Below, one piece after another: positions 22,086 through 33,720 of a stretch of DNA of 64,000 bases. The translations under genes were made by a program, and so were the position numbers. The notes beneath the pieces are model-generated. The model was given only the letters and a program-made list of their open reading frames with translations. It was not told the origin of the DNA and searched no databases. Location of the stretch: contig CM055101.1 of NCBI GenBank assembly GCA_029204225.1, positions 62,810,171-62,874,170 on the forward strand. Direction: 5' to 3'. Origin of the DNA: Diphasiastrum complanatum. Its lineage: Eukaryota > Streptophyta > Lycopodiopsida > Lycopodiales > Lycopodiaceae. Each line of letters opens with the position of its first letter. Positions within the stretch are counted from its first letter, which is position 1.

Positions 22086-23000
22086 CACCCGTAATGTGTT
22101 TCAAGACCCACTGCAACTCATATTGGACGATGTCGCTCCGCTCCTACATTGGTGTCTTCGATCGACACTTGGAAAAGCGTAGATCCTCGTTCGCTTACAT
22201 AAAACCAAGTGTTTATTGTTGTCAGTATTTATCAAAAACTGTTTTCGCACATTTTCACAATTTAACCAGAATGTCTTATTGCTACAATTGGTTGACATTC
22301 ACAAAATTTGGAGAGTTCCCAGTAGCTTCACAACTCTGCATGTCTGAGTGCTTTCCTCATGTCCTTTTATCCCTTGTATCTGCCATTGACAAATTCACCT
22401 TTGGTTTCTTGGCAGGTACTAACTTCTGGGAGGACTGTATCCTCCATTTTGCTTCTGGGTGTTTCCGTAGTTCTTCGCTCAGTCGAAGTTCCAATCTTAA
22501 GGAAAACCTTCGTTTTGCAGGTTGCACAAACTTTGATTATCAGTCTCAAGGGGATGGACTCATCATCGAAATCTGGTGGTAGGAACAGATTTGGATGGAC
22601 GGTTTGATAACGATAATGAAACATGATGAAGGCTTGGTGGCAGGGTGAAGGAAATGATAGTTCTACAGTTGCAGTCTTGGACCCTTGCAATCTCAAGCTT
22701 TGACCACCACTTGTTGGGTGAGGAACTCGCTTTATTTTGTAGGTTCACAGTTGTCTTCATCTTTCTTTTTCTGCAGCTCTTTTTTTTGACTCGTTACTTT
22801 TGGATCTCTTTGGGTTTCATAGGAGGGGATTCAACTATCATTGCTCCAGAGAGTTTCTTCTGATCAAGATTGATCTTACTCATCTGTTGCTTAAGTTTTG
22901 TCCTTTCCTCCTCAGCTTCGTTGCTTAATTTCTTTTGTCTTCTAGCTGTTTCGTCTGCTTCTTAGATCTTCCATTGGATCGGCGTGTGGAACACGTACTT
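22086..23000. other. Unassigned stretch with overlapping ORFs on both strands
   Basis: A plus-strand ORF of 180 codons (22040-22582) and a minus-strand ORF of 109 codons (22367-22696) overlap, so at most one can be real. On the minus strand, 22990-22805 also reads as a charged helix (ARRQKKLSNEAEEERTKLKQ). Minus-strand reading therefore looks more protein-like: a helix, then a Cys/Lys segment (ICATC-like near 22520). No family is recognised. It could be a decayed gag-side or extra ORF of a gypsy element. Confidence 0.25.
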
Positions 23001-23890
23001 GAAAACACATTGAACATGTGACTTGACTAAAGATTGAACAAATTTTAACTAAATTTGTTTCGATCTTGTTGTAGTTGACTCAAAGATGAATATGGCAATG
23101 AGATATAGGAATCAATTCGGACGTGATATGTACTTTGTAGATTTGGTAGATGTGCAAAAATTTGAAACTCTGTATAAGGTGATTTGAAGATTGACATATG
23201 AATGAAAATGTGTTCTTGAGATGCTCTATGGAAGACTCTCGTGCAATAGGTATTTCTCATGCAAAAATCAGTCACACACTAGGAATGAAGAGCAACAAGG
23301 AAATAAACAAATTGTACAGAGAGTGAGAACTGTATAGCACTTGTCGAACAAAATTTGCATTCATCAACATTAATAATTTACCTTGATAGTTGCAATATGT
23401 CATTTGTTTTGTAGAGTAATGTGACTTACTCTAACATGCCCTTGTCAAAACAAGACAGTGTTTGTGACACTAAAATCTACCATCATTGATAGCAGATGTT
23501 GTAAGATATAGCTTGAGATGCAGGTATGGTTGAGGTACTATGCCCTGAGGACCTCTCTAAACAAGAGATTCAGAACCAAAGCTCTATCTGGATTTCCGAA
23601 TCCTAGATTTATTGTGTATTGGCACATTGGAAATCTTATCAGCATGTGGAAAGACAAGTAGATTTGGGATTGTGGAAGGGGAGAAGAACTGTCAATTCCT
23701 TATGGAGATTGCTCTTGGTTGGACATTGTAGCAGATGACGGAATATCAGTTTCACTTTCGTTCAACAAGGACTCATTTCATATTAATGTCTTTTTGCATT
23801 ATGGAACTGGTGTATTGTGCGGTAATGTAAAAGTTTGCAAGAAACTATTTGATTGAGCAGTAGGTTTAACTGCTGGTTGCCATGGTGCTC
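23000..23890. other. No gene recognised
   Basis: AT-rich sequence with ORFs below 80 codons. It may be the degraded interior of the gypsy element whose gag begins at 23890, but no protease or RT motif is visible. Confidence 0.4.
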
Positions 23891-24846
23891 GTGTTGTTGT
23901 CGTGAGGATCCTATCGTGATTCATAACTGACATGACGGGCAGGTAGGATCTTAGTTGGTTGTTTCGGACAGTCTTTGAAACTGTGTTTTCTGACACAGTT
24001 GGGACATGCGGCCTTGACTAGACGATCAACCATGAAGTGGCCAGTTTCACCACAGATGAAACATCTATTGTTCAATGGACCTTGTATAATGGCATGGCCA
24101 TCTTGTATGGCTAATGGTTCTGGACTTTCAGATGGATATGCAAGATAAGTGAAGGAATGTCCAGATTGTGACGGTTGTTCTTCATATTGTTGGACTATAT
24201 GTGCTTGGATAGGCTGATATGAAGGACAAGCATCAACAAGATGTGTAGCCCGGCAGTGTGGAAACCATATTGTTTTTCGTCCAGGCATACTATTTTGGAT
24301 AGACTTCAGGGTAGTTTGAAACTCATTGGTGAGTTGTTCCATCTGTAGTTGGTGTTGCTTATTAAGCAACTCCAACTGGGATTTCCAAAGCTGATCTTGG
24401 GTATCCTTTATCGGCTTTGACTCATGGACAGGAGCACGTGCTGTTCTTTTTTCTCTGGATTCGTCAACATCTGATCCCTCGTCTTCTTCTTTGATGGCAT
24501 CAGACATAGCTAACTTTTAGGCTCATATATTCATCATTGGATTTAAGCTCACGTCTAATCCATCTTGGAAGATCGACTAAGGACCAGATGATGAGCATCT
24601 GTTTGGAGGGTTGTTCTTGTACTTGACTTTTGAGGCGTTTGAAATTCTCGATATAGTCTCGTACACGTTCATCTTTTGCCATCTTGATATTACTCAATTT
24701 GACAAAAGGGGTTCTATCAAGCGAAAGGGCTTAAAGCACTTGATAAAGGACTCTTTCAGAACTGACCAGTCTGTCTTATCTTCACGATCGAGGTTAAAAA
24801 ACTAGTCATGTGCTTTAGCAATCATGGTCATAAAAAACAATTGGAC
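23890..24846 (-). pseudogene. gypsy gag, C-terminal part with zinc knuckles
   Basis: Minus-strand pieces carry RVRDYIENFKRLKSQV (gag core end) near 24650, then a charged linker, then CFICGETGHFMVDR near 24060 and CPNCVRKHSFKDC near 23985. The copia at 24852-30883 splits this gag from its N-terminal half at 30889-31258. The 5 bp CATAG occurs on both sides of the insertion. Old and broken before the copia landed. Confidence 0.78.
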
Positions 24847-24851
24847 CATAG

Positions 24852-25501
24852 TGTGAAATATTCAACTAGTTTCATCACATTTTGCAATATTTCCATATTT
24901 GGCATATTGAGGCCAAAACTTGTTTTAGACTTAGAGGTTGACTTTTCAAAGTTTATTAGCCTAAATTTCATTTGAATAAATACTTTTTGAAAGTGTGGGA
25001 AAGATAGAATGCAAGTTTGAGTAGATTCAATTTGAATAAGTTGGGTACATTGAATCTAGACCCAAAATTGGTAGGGTTAGCATTTTGGTGGGAAAGCCAA
25101 GTGGCCAAATAGGGTTTGGACCTGTTATAAAAGGATGTAACTCATGGAGAGAGTCATCTTCTCTCTTCTCTATCTCATTTCATGCTTATACATGGTTCTC
25201 TTGGGTTCTACTATCCATTGGTGCACTATCTTGGTGATTGCTTGCAGTTCTATGTGTAGAATGATCTATATTTGTTATTTTTGGATCCACACGTGTGAAA
25301 TACAGTAGCTTGCTGGTTTTGTACGGACAGCAACAGTACATAATCATTTCATTCAAGTTTGATCAAGTTCTATTAGTGTTTGCATCTCAAATTGTGTGTA
25401 GATGCTGATTTTTCTACATTGGTGAAATTGGTAGTGTATTTCTCTTTCTAACCAAAGATCATTTAAGTAGATTGGATCTTTAGGATCTGAAATCTTTCAC
25501 A
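24852..25501 (+). repeat. 5' LTR of the copia element
   Basis: 650 bp, TGTGAAATATTC ... ATCTTTCACA. A TATA box TATAAAAG lies at 25126, followed by CT-rich TCTCTCTTCTCTATCTC around 25160, the likely start region. The internal half (R/U5) runs to the primer site at 25502. Confidence 0.93.
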
Positions 25502-25513
25502 TGGTATCAGAGC
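25502..25513 (+). promoter_or_regulatory. tRNA-Met primer binding site
   Basis: TGGTATCAGAGC directly after the LTR end CACA, the exact complement of the 3' end of plant initiator tRNA-Met, as in most plant copia elements. Confidence 0.93.
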
Positions 25514-26101
25514 TTGTGTTTTAGGTTATGAAGGAGGAAATCAGATCTATCAATGATTTGGTGAAGATATCAAGTCTAGAGCATGCTAGAGAGGATTCTA
25601 CACCAAAATCGGATTTTTTGCTTTGGTAGATTGGATCTTTTGTAGATCAAAACACTAAATAGGTCAATATACTTGTTCAATTTCATTTTTTGAGTTCACA
25701 TGCTGGATTTGGCCGATTTTTGGATCATTGGTTCAGCCTAAGTGGTGGCTTATAGATTGCATATCAAATTTTCAGCATTTGCATGTAGATTTGGAATAGT
25801 CAATTTTTTGTGATTTTGTCAAAACCCTAATTTTGATTGGATCTCTAGATAGTGAGGTTGCTGGACCTCATTTGAGTGTGTTTCAATCTTAGGAAGTGGC
25901 AAAAGTCATTAGATTGAGGATAGATCATAGGTTGATCAAGATTCCATGATTCTATGTGTTGATTTGCTTGGATAAGTGCTAGAAGAGAATTTGTGAGATA
26001 GTTTCAAATCTTGGTGATTTCTTTTGAAAGCATTTGTTGTTGTTCAAAGAAGTGCTTTGTGCATTGAAACAGGTTGAAAGAGAAGATCAGGTGATTGCTA
26101 C

Positions 26102-27496
26102 ATGGCAACCTCAATTGGAGTCATGTTGGAAGCCAATGATAGGCTTACCTCAAGTAACTATTCATTATGGAAAGTGAGGATGGAGTCACTTCTTGAGATG
26201 AATGATGTTTTGGATATTGTTGTAGGTTTTGAGGAGAGACCAGCAACACAACAAGATCAATTGAGGTATGACAAGAGGTCCAAGAAGGCTCTACACATGA
26301 TAAAGATGAATGTTACCAATGAACTTCTCAAGGAAGTTGGTAAGTGTACATCATCTTTGGAAGCTTGGAATTCATTGAAGAAGCTTTATGAATCCAAGTC
26401 TACTTCTAGAGTGTTGACTCTAAGAAGGCAAATCTTTTCTTGTTTGCAAAAGAATGAAGAAAGTCCAGGTACTTTTGTTTTGAGAATGAAAGCATTGAAT
26501 GATGAGTTAGCTTGCATAGATGAAAGCATTAAGGAAGGAGAGCTTATTCAAGTGATTCTTAATGGATTGTTGGATGCTCATGCTAACATTGTTCAAAGTA
26601 TTGCTATTCAAAAGACTTTGCCAAGTTTGATGGATCTTCAAGAGATCTTGATCAATGAGGAATATAGGCTTAAAGCAAGAGGTGGATCTACATCGACACT
26701 TCAAGAGGATGCTATGTTCACAAAGGGCAAATTCAAGGGCAAAACCAAAAGCAAGTGGTCTAAAGGGAAAGATCAAGTGGATTCTTCTTCAAGTGGCAAA
26801 AAGAAGGATAGATCAAAGCTCAAGTGCTTCTATTGTGGCATCAAAGGACACTTTGCAAGTGAGTGCTACAACAAGAAGAGAGATCAAGGAGACAAACAAG
26901 GTAATCTTACTCTTGATGAGGATGGTTTGGATGTGCAAGATGCAAATGATGATGCTTTTGTGATGTCTTCATGTATGCTTGCTAATGATGGAGATCTAGA
27001 TCCTTGGTGGATTGATAGTGGAGCAAGTTCACACATGACCTTTCACAAAGAGTACTTCACTTCTTTGTTGGCATATGGAGATGACAAGAGGGTGATCTAC
27101 ACGGCCAATGATGGTGAGTGTGCAATCAAAGGGATTGGCACAATTCCTATTTCTCTCTCTACAAATAGGAATGTTCATTTGGAGGATGTCTTGTTTATTC
27201 CATCTATTACTAGGAATTTGCTTAGTGTGAGTCAAATGCTAAGTAAGGGCCTCAAGGTGGAGTTTGATGGAGATGCTTGTTTGATCAAAAGGAAGGATGT
27301 CTTGATTGGAAAAGGTAAAAGGCAAGGGAAGTTGTTCAAACTTGATGCTTGTGTTATTGCTAACCAAGTTGGATGTGTTGCAAGGGAGCAAATTTCTATT
27401 CAAGAGGTTTGGCACAAAAGGATGGGACACCTCAACTTCAAGTCATTGGAGGTAATGGCAAGGAAGAAGGTTGTGATTGGTCTTCCAAGTTCCTAA
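26102..27496 (+). pseudogene. copia gag and protease, start of pol
   Basis: 464 codons open from ATG at 26102. The gag N-terminus LTSSNYSLWKVRMESLLE is at residues 14-31, followed by a UBN2-type gag core to about residue 180. The CCHC knuckle CFYCGIKGHFASEC is near residue 241. The protease active site WWIDSGASSHMT is near residue 301, and the GAG-pre-integrase motif VWHKRMGHLNFKSL near residue 436. About 600 bp of leader separates it from the primer site. gag forms the particle and protease cuts the polyprotein. Confidence 0.92.
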
Positions 27497-27579
27497 AGTA
27501 ATGATAAGCATGTTTGTGAGTCTTGTGCTTTGTCTAAGTCACATAGACTACCTTATACTAGATCTATTTCTAGATCTAC

Positions 27580-28231
27580 AAAGCCTTTTTAACTTGTACA
27601 TTCGGATATTCATGGATTTACTACAATTAGCAATAGCGGAGCCAAGATGTATGTAACATTCATTGATGATTTTAGTAGATTTTGTTGGATTTATCTACTA
27701 AAGAACAAGGATGAAGTGTATGATGTCTTTGTCAAGTTCAAGAATGCAAGGGAGAACCAATTCTCCACAAAGATCAAGTGCTTGAGAGGTGACAATGGTG
27801 GTGAGTACATATCTAGCATGTTCAAGGCCTTTTGTGATGAGCATGGGATCAAGAGGGAGTATACAACATCAAGGACCCCACAACAAGATGTAGTGGCTGA
27901 AAGGAAGAATAGGACTTTATGTGAAAGTGCTAAAGCTATGAGGTTAAGTGCTAATCTTGACAAACCATTTTGGGATCAAGCCTTGTTGTGTGCCAATTTC
28001 TTGTGCAATAGGTGGCCGAATGCTATTTTGGATGGAAGGACACCTTTTGAGATGCTATTCAAGAGGAGTCCGAGTGTCAACTTTCTAAGAACCTTTGGAT
28101 GCACATGCTATGTCAACATCACTCTTGATGATAGGACCAAGGAGGATCCTTCTTCAAGAAGAGGTATTTTTGTTGGATATAGTGAGGTGAGTAAAGCCTA
28201 CAAGGTTTACATTCCTTCTACTACAAAGTGA
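27580..28231 (+). pseudogene. copia integrase
   Basis: DDE integrase motifs: HSDIHGF near 27600, FIDDFSRFCWIYLLKNKDEV near 27660, LRGDNGGEYISSMF near 27783, TPQQDVVAERKNRTL near 27880 and FWDQALLCANFLCNRWP near 27968. Then GCTCYVNI near 28100 and FVGYSEVSKAYKVY near 28170, the usual linker toward RT. Confidence 0.92.
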
Positions 28232-28677
28232 TTGTTGGTAGAGATGTCATTTTTGATGAGGGAAACATTCCAAAGGTGTCTTCAAGCATGATTGATGGTA
28301 AAGTAGATGGATCTAACATTCTTGATGTTGATGAAAAGGATCCTACTTTGGATGGTGGTGATGATGGACCTTCATCAAGTCAAAAGCAAGGAGAACATCA
28401 AGAGAAAGACAAGTACCTTCAAGGCTCACATATGATCAAAAGGGTAAGCAAGTAGTTTTTGGAAATTATGTTGCTTTCCTAACCTCTTTTGATGAGCCTA
28501 CAAGTGTAGATCAAGCAAGGAAAGAAGAGGAGTGGATCCAAGCAATGGATCTCGAGTATCGATCTCTTATGAAGAGTGGAACATCTTTTGGAGGATCTTC
28601 TTGTGTAGATGGAGCTATGCAAGTGGATGGATGTTATCTTGCTGTAAAATCAAGTTTATGGATCTGGAAAACAAATT

Positions 28678-29650
28678 TTGTTCAATGACTTTGATGGTCA
28701 AGTTGAAGATCAAGAGGTTGATCTCAAAGCGCTTCAACTAGTCAAAAGGGAAGTTGGCAATTTGGAGCTAGTCAAGAGCATCAAAGGAGAGGTAATTGGC
28801 AAAGGTGTTATGGATCTGTTTTTGCAGCATATTGAAGACTCAAGTAAGGTCAAAGGAGCATCAAGGAAGTGTTGTTCAAGTTTACTTTACTTGTTCTATC
28901 TCATGTTTGAGCAATTTCATGTGGATGTGTGCAAATTGTCAAGATATGGTAAAACTAGCTACATTGGTGAGCATTGTTTTGATGTTGGATTTGTACTAGC
29001 ATTCTTGGCTGATTTTGCTGATGGAAATGAAGCTATTGGAGGTTCATTATGTCACTCATCCATGGCTAAGTTCTCAAGTGTTGAGCTACTTGGTGCCAAT
29101 ACTTGGAGATTGTCAATTTTTGGTGAATTCATGGTCATTTTCTTGTGTCAAGTAGATCTTGAAGATGGACTAGTGCAAACTACTTGGTTTATGGAGTCAT
29201 GTGGTGCTGGATTTGCATCATTTATGTACTCACCTACTCATGGATTTCCAAGGTTTGATGGTTTCTTGTGGCAAGATGAAGATGGAGGCTCATTCATGGA
29301 GTATCATGGTGGATACAAGGCAACAAAGGACAAAGGAGGAGGAGATATGCAAGCAAAAGTTGATCACTCACATTTATTGTTTGTTTGCTGTATTTTTCCA
29401 GAGAGTTCAGAGTTGGAAGCATGGTGGAATCATTTCATTTACATTCTATTTGATTCTTCATGTTCTAGTCACATTCTTACATGCAAAATTGATGTAAGAA
29501 ATAGTGAAGCATCCCAAGTGGACACTATTCTCTATATCAATTATGGTTGTTTCTATTTTGAGCATTACATGATCATTGAAAGGAGATCTATTCTTAGGAA
29601 GAAGATCATTCTTATGATGGATCAAAGTTCTATTGGCAAAACCTATGCTA
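28678..29650 (+). other. Unrelated open segment occupying the RT interval of the copia
   Basis: A degenerate RT-entry-like sequence ends near 28670 and RNase H resumes with GKRVLRYIIGTRDFGI near 29660. The roughly 970 bp between them carry none of the copia RT motifs. They are open in one frame from 28678 to 29667 (329 codons). The reading starts acidic (DFDGQVEDQEVDLKALQL) and becomes aromatic, Cys- and Gly-rich, with no family I recognise. Other frames are also fairly open, so low stop density may be partly compositional. It may be a captured host segment. Confidence 0.6.
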
Positions 29651-29659
29651 GGAGCATTG

Positions 29660-30237
29660 GAAGCTAGGAAAGCGAGTTTTGAGGTACATCATTGGAACTC
29701 GAGATTTTGGCATATTGTATGAGGGATCATCACCTAATCTTTTTGGATTTTCAGATTCGGACTATGCTGGAGATGTAATGGATAGGAAATCCATTAGTTC
29801 TTATTGTATTTTCATAGGTGATGGAGCTATATCATGGATGTCAAAGAAACAAGCCACTATCTCATTGTCATCTAGTGAGGCCGAGTACAAAGCTCTTACA
29901 CATTGCACAAAGAAGATGGTATGGATCAAGAGGATGATCAAGGATCTTCACTTGCTGGATTTTTCAGAGAGCCCAATCATCTTTTGTGACAATAAATCAG
30001 CCCAAAGAATGGCATCCAATCCTATCTTTCATGCTAGGAGCAAGCATATTGAGATACAATATCATTTTGTGAGGGAGCGAGTCATTGCAAAGGAGGTGGA
30101 GCTTCAACATGTGTCTTCAAGGGAATGTGTAGCTGATATCTTCACCAAAGCATTGGGAAAATACTTGTTCATGAAGCATAGGACTTCACTTGGAGTATTA
30201 TCAAAGTCTATGCTAAAACTAGTTGAAGAGGGAGTGT
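29660..30237 (+). pseudogene. copia RNase H
   Basis: About 187 codons with GFSDSDYAGD (first catalytic Asp), SSSEAEYKALTH (Glu), FCDNKSAQRMASNP (Asp), ARSKHIEIQYHFVRERV and ADIFTKALGKYLF. It ends at the polypurine tract GAAGAGGGAG (30225-30234), directly before the right LTR. Confidence 0.92.
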
Positions 30238-30883
30238 GAAAGATTCAACTAGTTTCATCACATTTTGCAATATTTTCATATTTGGCATATTGAGGCCAAA
30301 ACTTGTTTTAGACTTAGAGGTTGACTTTTTAAAGTTTATTAGTCTAAATTTCATTTGAATAAACACTTTTTGAAAGTGTGGGAAAGATAGAATGTGAGTT
30401 TGAGTAGATTCAATTTGAATAAGTTGGGTACATTGAATCTAGACCCAAAATTGGTAGGGTTAGCATTTTGGTGGGAAAGCCAAGTGGCCAAATAGGGTTT
30501 GAACCTGCTATAAAAGGATGTAACTCATGGAGAGAGTCATCTTCTCTCTTCTCTATCTCATTTCATGCTTATACATGGTTCTCTTGGACTCTACTATCCA
30601 TTGGTGCACTGTCTTGGTGATTGCTTGCAATTCTATGTGTAGAATGATCTATATTTGCTATTTTTGGATCCACACGTGTGAAATATAGTAGCTTGCTGGT
30701 TTTGTATGGGCAGCAACAGTACATAATCATTTCATTCAAGTTTGATCAAGTTCTATTAGTGTTTGCATCTCAAATTGTGTGTAGATGCTGATTTTTCTAC
30801 ATTGGTGAAATTGGTAGTGTGTTTCTCTTTCTAACCAAAGATCATTCAAGTAGATTGGATCTTAAGGATCTGAAATTTTCACA
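30235..30883 (+). repeat. 3' LTR of the copia element
   Basis: 649 bp, TGTGAAAGATTC ... AATTTTCACA, TATA box at 30509. About 20 differences and one single-base length difference from the 5' LTR. Confidence 0.93.
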
Positions 30884-30888
30884 CATAG

Positions 30889-31258
30889 CAGCGGGAGATG
30901 TTTTGCCATACACATCACATGAATTCTCAAAGATTTGCAAAAATCTTTGAGGGTCTGAATTACCGTCAAACTTTGGTAGATCTAGCTTGGGTGTACGTCT
31001 CTCAAGATGAGCACCATGGGTAGCAGAAGCACCATTAAGGTTGGTTCTAGCCTGGGAGGGTTCAGCACCATAAGAATGGGCTCGTACTTGTGAAGACTTG
31101 GCCCTATCAGATTCTTGTTCCTCGAATGGATTTGCAGATGATCCATGTATTTGGGCCCGCATTCGGTAGAACCTATGACGTCTGATTTGTTCAGCTACAG
31201 GGGACCTTACCTCATATGGATAATCGTCTGGGAGTTGAAAATCTGTATGCTGGTCCAT
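30889..31258 (-). pseudogene. gypsy gag, N-terminal part
   Basis: Starts MDQHTDFQLPDDYPYEVRSP at 31258 and continues through an Arg/Ala-rich linker to LPKFDGNSDPQRFLQIFENS and YGKTSPAAM, the entry of the Retrotrans_gag core. The reading meets the copia right LTR at 30883. Its continuation lies on the other side of the copia at 24846 and lower. Confidence 0.82.
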
Positions 31259-31267
31259 TGGGTACTG

Positions 31268-31400
31268 TTGTGTCTTTTTGGTGTTGGGTATGATTTTCTG
31301 GTGTTTTTGGAGTTTTTGAGTTTTTTGGTATTTTTTTGGATTTTTGGTGTTTTTGGATTTTATTTGGATTTATAGAATGTTTAAGGAAGTGAAGGGGGAG
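31268..31400 (+). repeat. T/G-rich low-complexity tract
   Basis: Repeated TTTTTGG(T/A)GTTTTTGG words upstream of the gypsy gag start. Probably the decayed leader of that element. No gene. Confidence 0.6.
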
Positions 31401-31470
31401 AATCAGTATGAAAAGGGCTTTCTAATGGTATGGGTTTTATTTTTTTGAAAGTTTCTTGGTGTTCATACCA

Positions 31471-32521
31471 CCTCACAGGTATATCAACGAGTCTGCAGCC
31501 TACCTTGTTCATGAGATGACATATGTCGAAGAGGCACTCAGTCAGTCAGATTTAGATCTCTGGAAAGAAGCTATGGATAAAGAGTATTCATTTGTTGACA
31601 ATTCTCTATCTGTAGAATCTGTTAACTAGTCTGTTTCTTACTTCTTGCATATAGAACTGTTTCTTGCCTATTACCAGGCTCGTTTGGGCATTACTTGGCT
31701 GTTTTCTTATTTGTTACAATGCCCAAGCCAGGTAGAAATGGACTGAATATCTTTGTAATATTGTGTCCTTGCCTGTCAGAGGACAACTCAGGTCTGTTTC
31801 TTTTGAACCGTGTCACATGCAATCAATCCATCATGTAACCAAAACGTTCAACCAAATGATCAGCATGTAGTTCAGGTGAACAACCATGAAATCTACTTCT
31901 ACTTTGTTACAAAATGAACTGAAATCAGATCCTAAGCATTGTTATACTTGCATAAATTGAAAAACAAAAAACAAGAACTAATCTACAACATTTTAGAGGC
32001 CCAAGAATCAAGAAACCAACCAGTCTTTTGATTCTTAGACATCCCAAGAACATCAAGAACTAGAATGTTGGAGGATATGCAAGATTTATGCCACATTTCT
32101 AGCCTATTTAGTTTACTTGAATGTTGATTCCTACATTAATCCACAAACATGAAATGAAAACTAATTTACAACTAGAAAAGCAAGAAAAGTAATCCACTCT
32201 AAGTCCACAACCACACACAATATGAATGGAAGGGCATGATCATAGGGGCATCACTCACGAAAACCATCATGATCAAGGAGCTTAGTGTAGTATCAAACTC
32301 ATGGGAAATCTTCTTATTAAGCATGGAGAAGATACAATGCAAAAAGCTCCTCTTCACAAAGAGGGAGCTCCTTAGGTGGCATCCTAGTGGAATTTCCACA
32401 TTTCACAAATTACAAGTGGAATAATGCCCTCCACTAGAAGTCACCATCAAAAGGTGGCTCACTCTACTTTCTTTAAGAGGGGTTTACTTGCATTTATTAC
32501 ATTTTCTTAGAAATACTAGTT
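31471..32521 (+). repeat. 1.05-kb repeat, copy 2 (inverted relative to 6735-7812)
   Basis: Plus-strand copy of the repeat at 6735-7812. The first 120 bp encode YINESAAYLVHEMTYVEE and DLWKEAMDKEY, a copia segment before RT. From about 31595 (TGTTGAC...) to 32521 (...CCTACA) the sequence is non-coding and could be a terminal repeat of about 930 bp, but there is no primer site immediately after it. The two copies face each other across about 24 kb. Confidence 0.7.
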
Positions 32522-32532
32522 CCTACATGGTC

Positions 32533-32732
32533 ATTCCATCTTTCGGGATTCGCCATGAGGCTTACACGGTTTTGGCTTGTCATTACTAACTAGTATTCCT
32601 CAACTCTCATACTCGGCTCTCAGTCTTTGTTTGTCTCGTCTCCTGAGAGATCTCCTCGGTCTAAGGTGAGAGGTTCTCTTGAGTTGCTCATCCGAGTACC
32701 TTGGGGATTCATCAGAATCAACCAACATCATC
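32533..32732. repeat. 195-bp dispersed repeat, copy 2
   Basis: Partner of 21888-22085. Its minus strand is open and reads LVDSDESPRYSDEQLKRTSH, then an Arg-rich RRSLRRRDKQRLRAEYE. This could be a basic protein tail, but copy 1 is not open in the same frame. Confidence 0.7.
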
Positions 32733-33001
32733 TGTTATCAAAAACCAAACATGGACAATTGGTCTATGATGAGACCAACTTTACTTTGAGAATCCATTTG
32801 GAACTTTAGTCTGTGGATAAATCGATGACATTAAGAATGATTTCGTGTTGTGCTACAATTGGAAATCAATTATTTGATACTGAAATCTAATACCACAAAT
32901 TGAAGAATATGATACTATGAAAAGTATCTAATGATATCGCTTTGATATCGTGAAAGATACCAAGTATTAGAGTTTTGACATAACATATTGCTCTGATATC
33001 A

Positions 33002-33720
33002 TGTTGGAAAGAGGGAGATGAAGTGAGTCGGTTTGACAAGTCGATGACTATAAGCGACTTATCAAGTGCAGTGGGACTTATACTTCTTTCCTAATGCATG
33101 ACTATGCTTATCAATATTGAATAAGCATAATGACAAGTCTCGTTCAATCTTTTAGCAACCAACTTTGAAATCATGTGCACTAAAGTGATTTCATAGCCAA
33201 ACAATGAAGTATTGAAGAAATCAAATGAAGCAATAAGAGATTTATCAGTTACAAATAATTGCAAAGAGGCATACATTTTGACATGATACTGAACGAACCG
33301 CATACTCTAAGCTATCTCTAAATAATCGAAAACTTTGTCTGATGCATTTTCGTTGATAAGCAATAAGCGTGAATAGCAATACTTTGAGCTTTAAACTAAG
33401 ATAGAAACTAAGCTAGAGAGTTGACTAAAGTCTTTGATGATCATCTATTTATACTAAGCATCCAGTAGGACAGGTAATTAGGTCGTAGATCGCAATAGCT
33501 AGTTGGCCATAATGCGCTAGCATTCATCCAGTTAGAACTTGCCGGAAATTTACTTGCAAAGCAATTAGGGCAAGTCTTTAGCCTTAAATCAAGTGGAACA
33601 ATAATTGTCTTTCATCGACATGTTCAACTCCTTCGACTTTCGACATCGGTGTCATCGATATGTCGGATGATGTCCGATATGTCAGAGCCACCTGTTGAGC
33701 AATTCCCGAGTATTTCTACA
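33002..33720 (-). repeat. LTR (719 bp), copia-like, with primer site
   Basis: Boundaries TGTTGGAAAGAGGG at left and TATTTCTACA at right. On the minus strand a TATA box (AGTATAAATAG) lies near 33450. To the left, at 32990-33001, the minus strand reads TGATATCAGAGC, a tRNA-Met primer site with one change. This is therefore the 5' LTR of a minus-strand element whose interior to the left (32733-32990) is only a short non-coding remnant. Confidence 0.7.

Larger units (their letters stand above)
24852..30883 (+). mobile_element. Ty1/copia element with both LTRs and target-site duplication
   Basis: LTRs at 24852-25501 (650 bp) and 30235-30883 (649 bp) start TGTGAAA and end TTCACA. The target duplication CATAG is at 24847-24851 and 30884-30888. 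A perfect tRNA-Met primer site follows the left LTR, and a polypurine tract precedes the right. I count about 20 differences between the LTRs, mostly transitions, or about 3%. That suggests roughly one to several million years, depending on the substitution rate assumed. gag, protease, integrase and RNase H are recognisable with few breaks. The RT interval is occupied by other sequence. It looks structurally whole but non-autonomous. Confidence 0.92.

Noticed and set aside
22040-22582. 180-codon plus-strand ORF as a real gene
   Set aside because: No motif, starts inside the 195-bp repeat, and the minus strand of the same DNA reads more like protein. Kept only as unassigned.
27691-27963. 90-codon minus-strand ORF in the copia integrase
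   Set aside because: Antisense shadow of a clear integrase reading.
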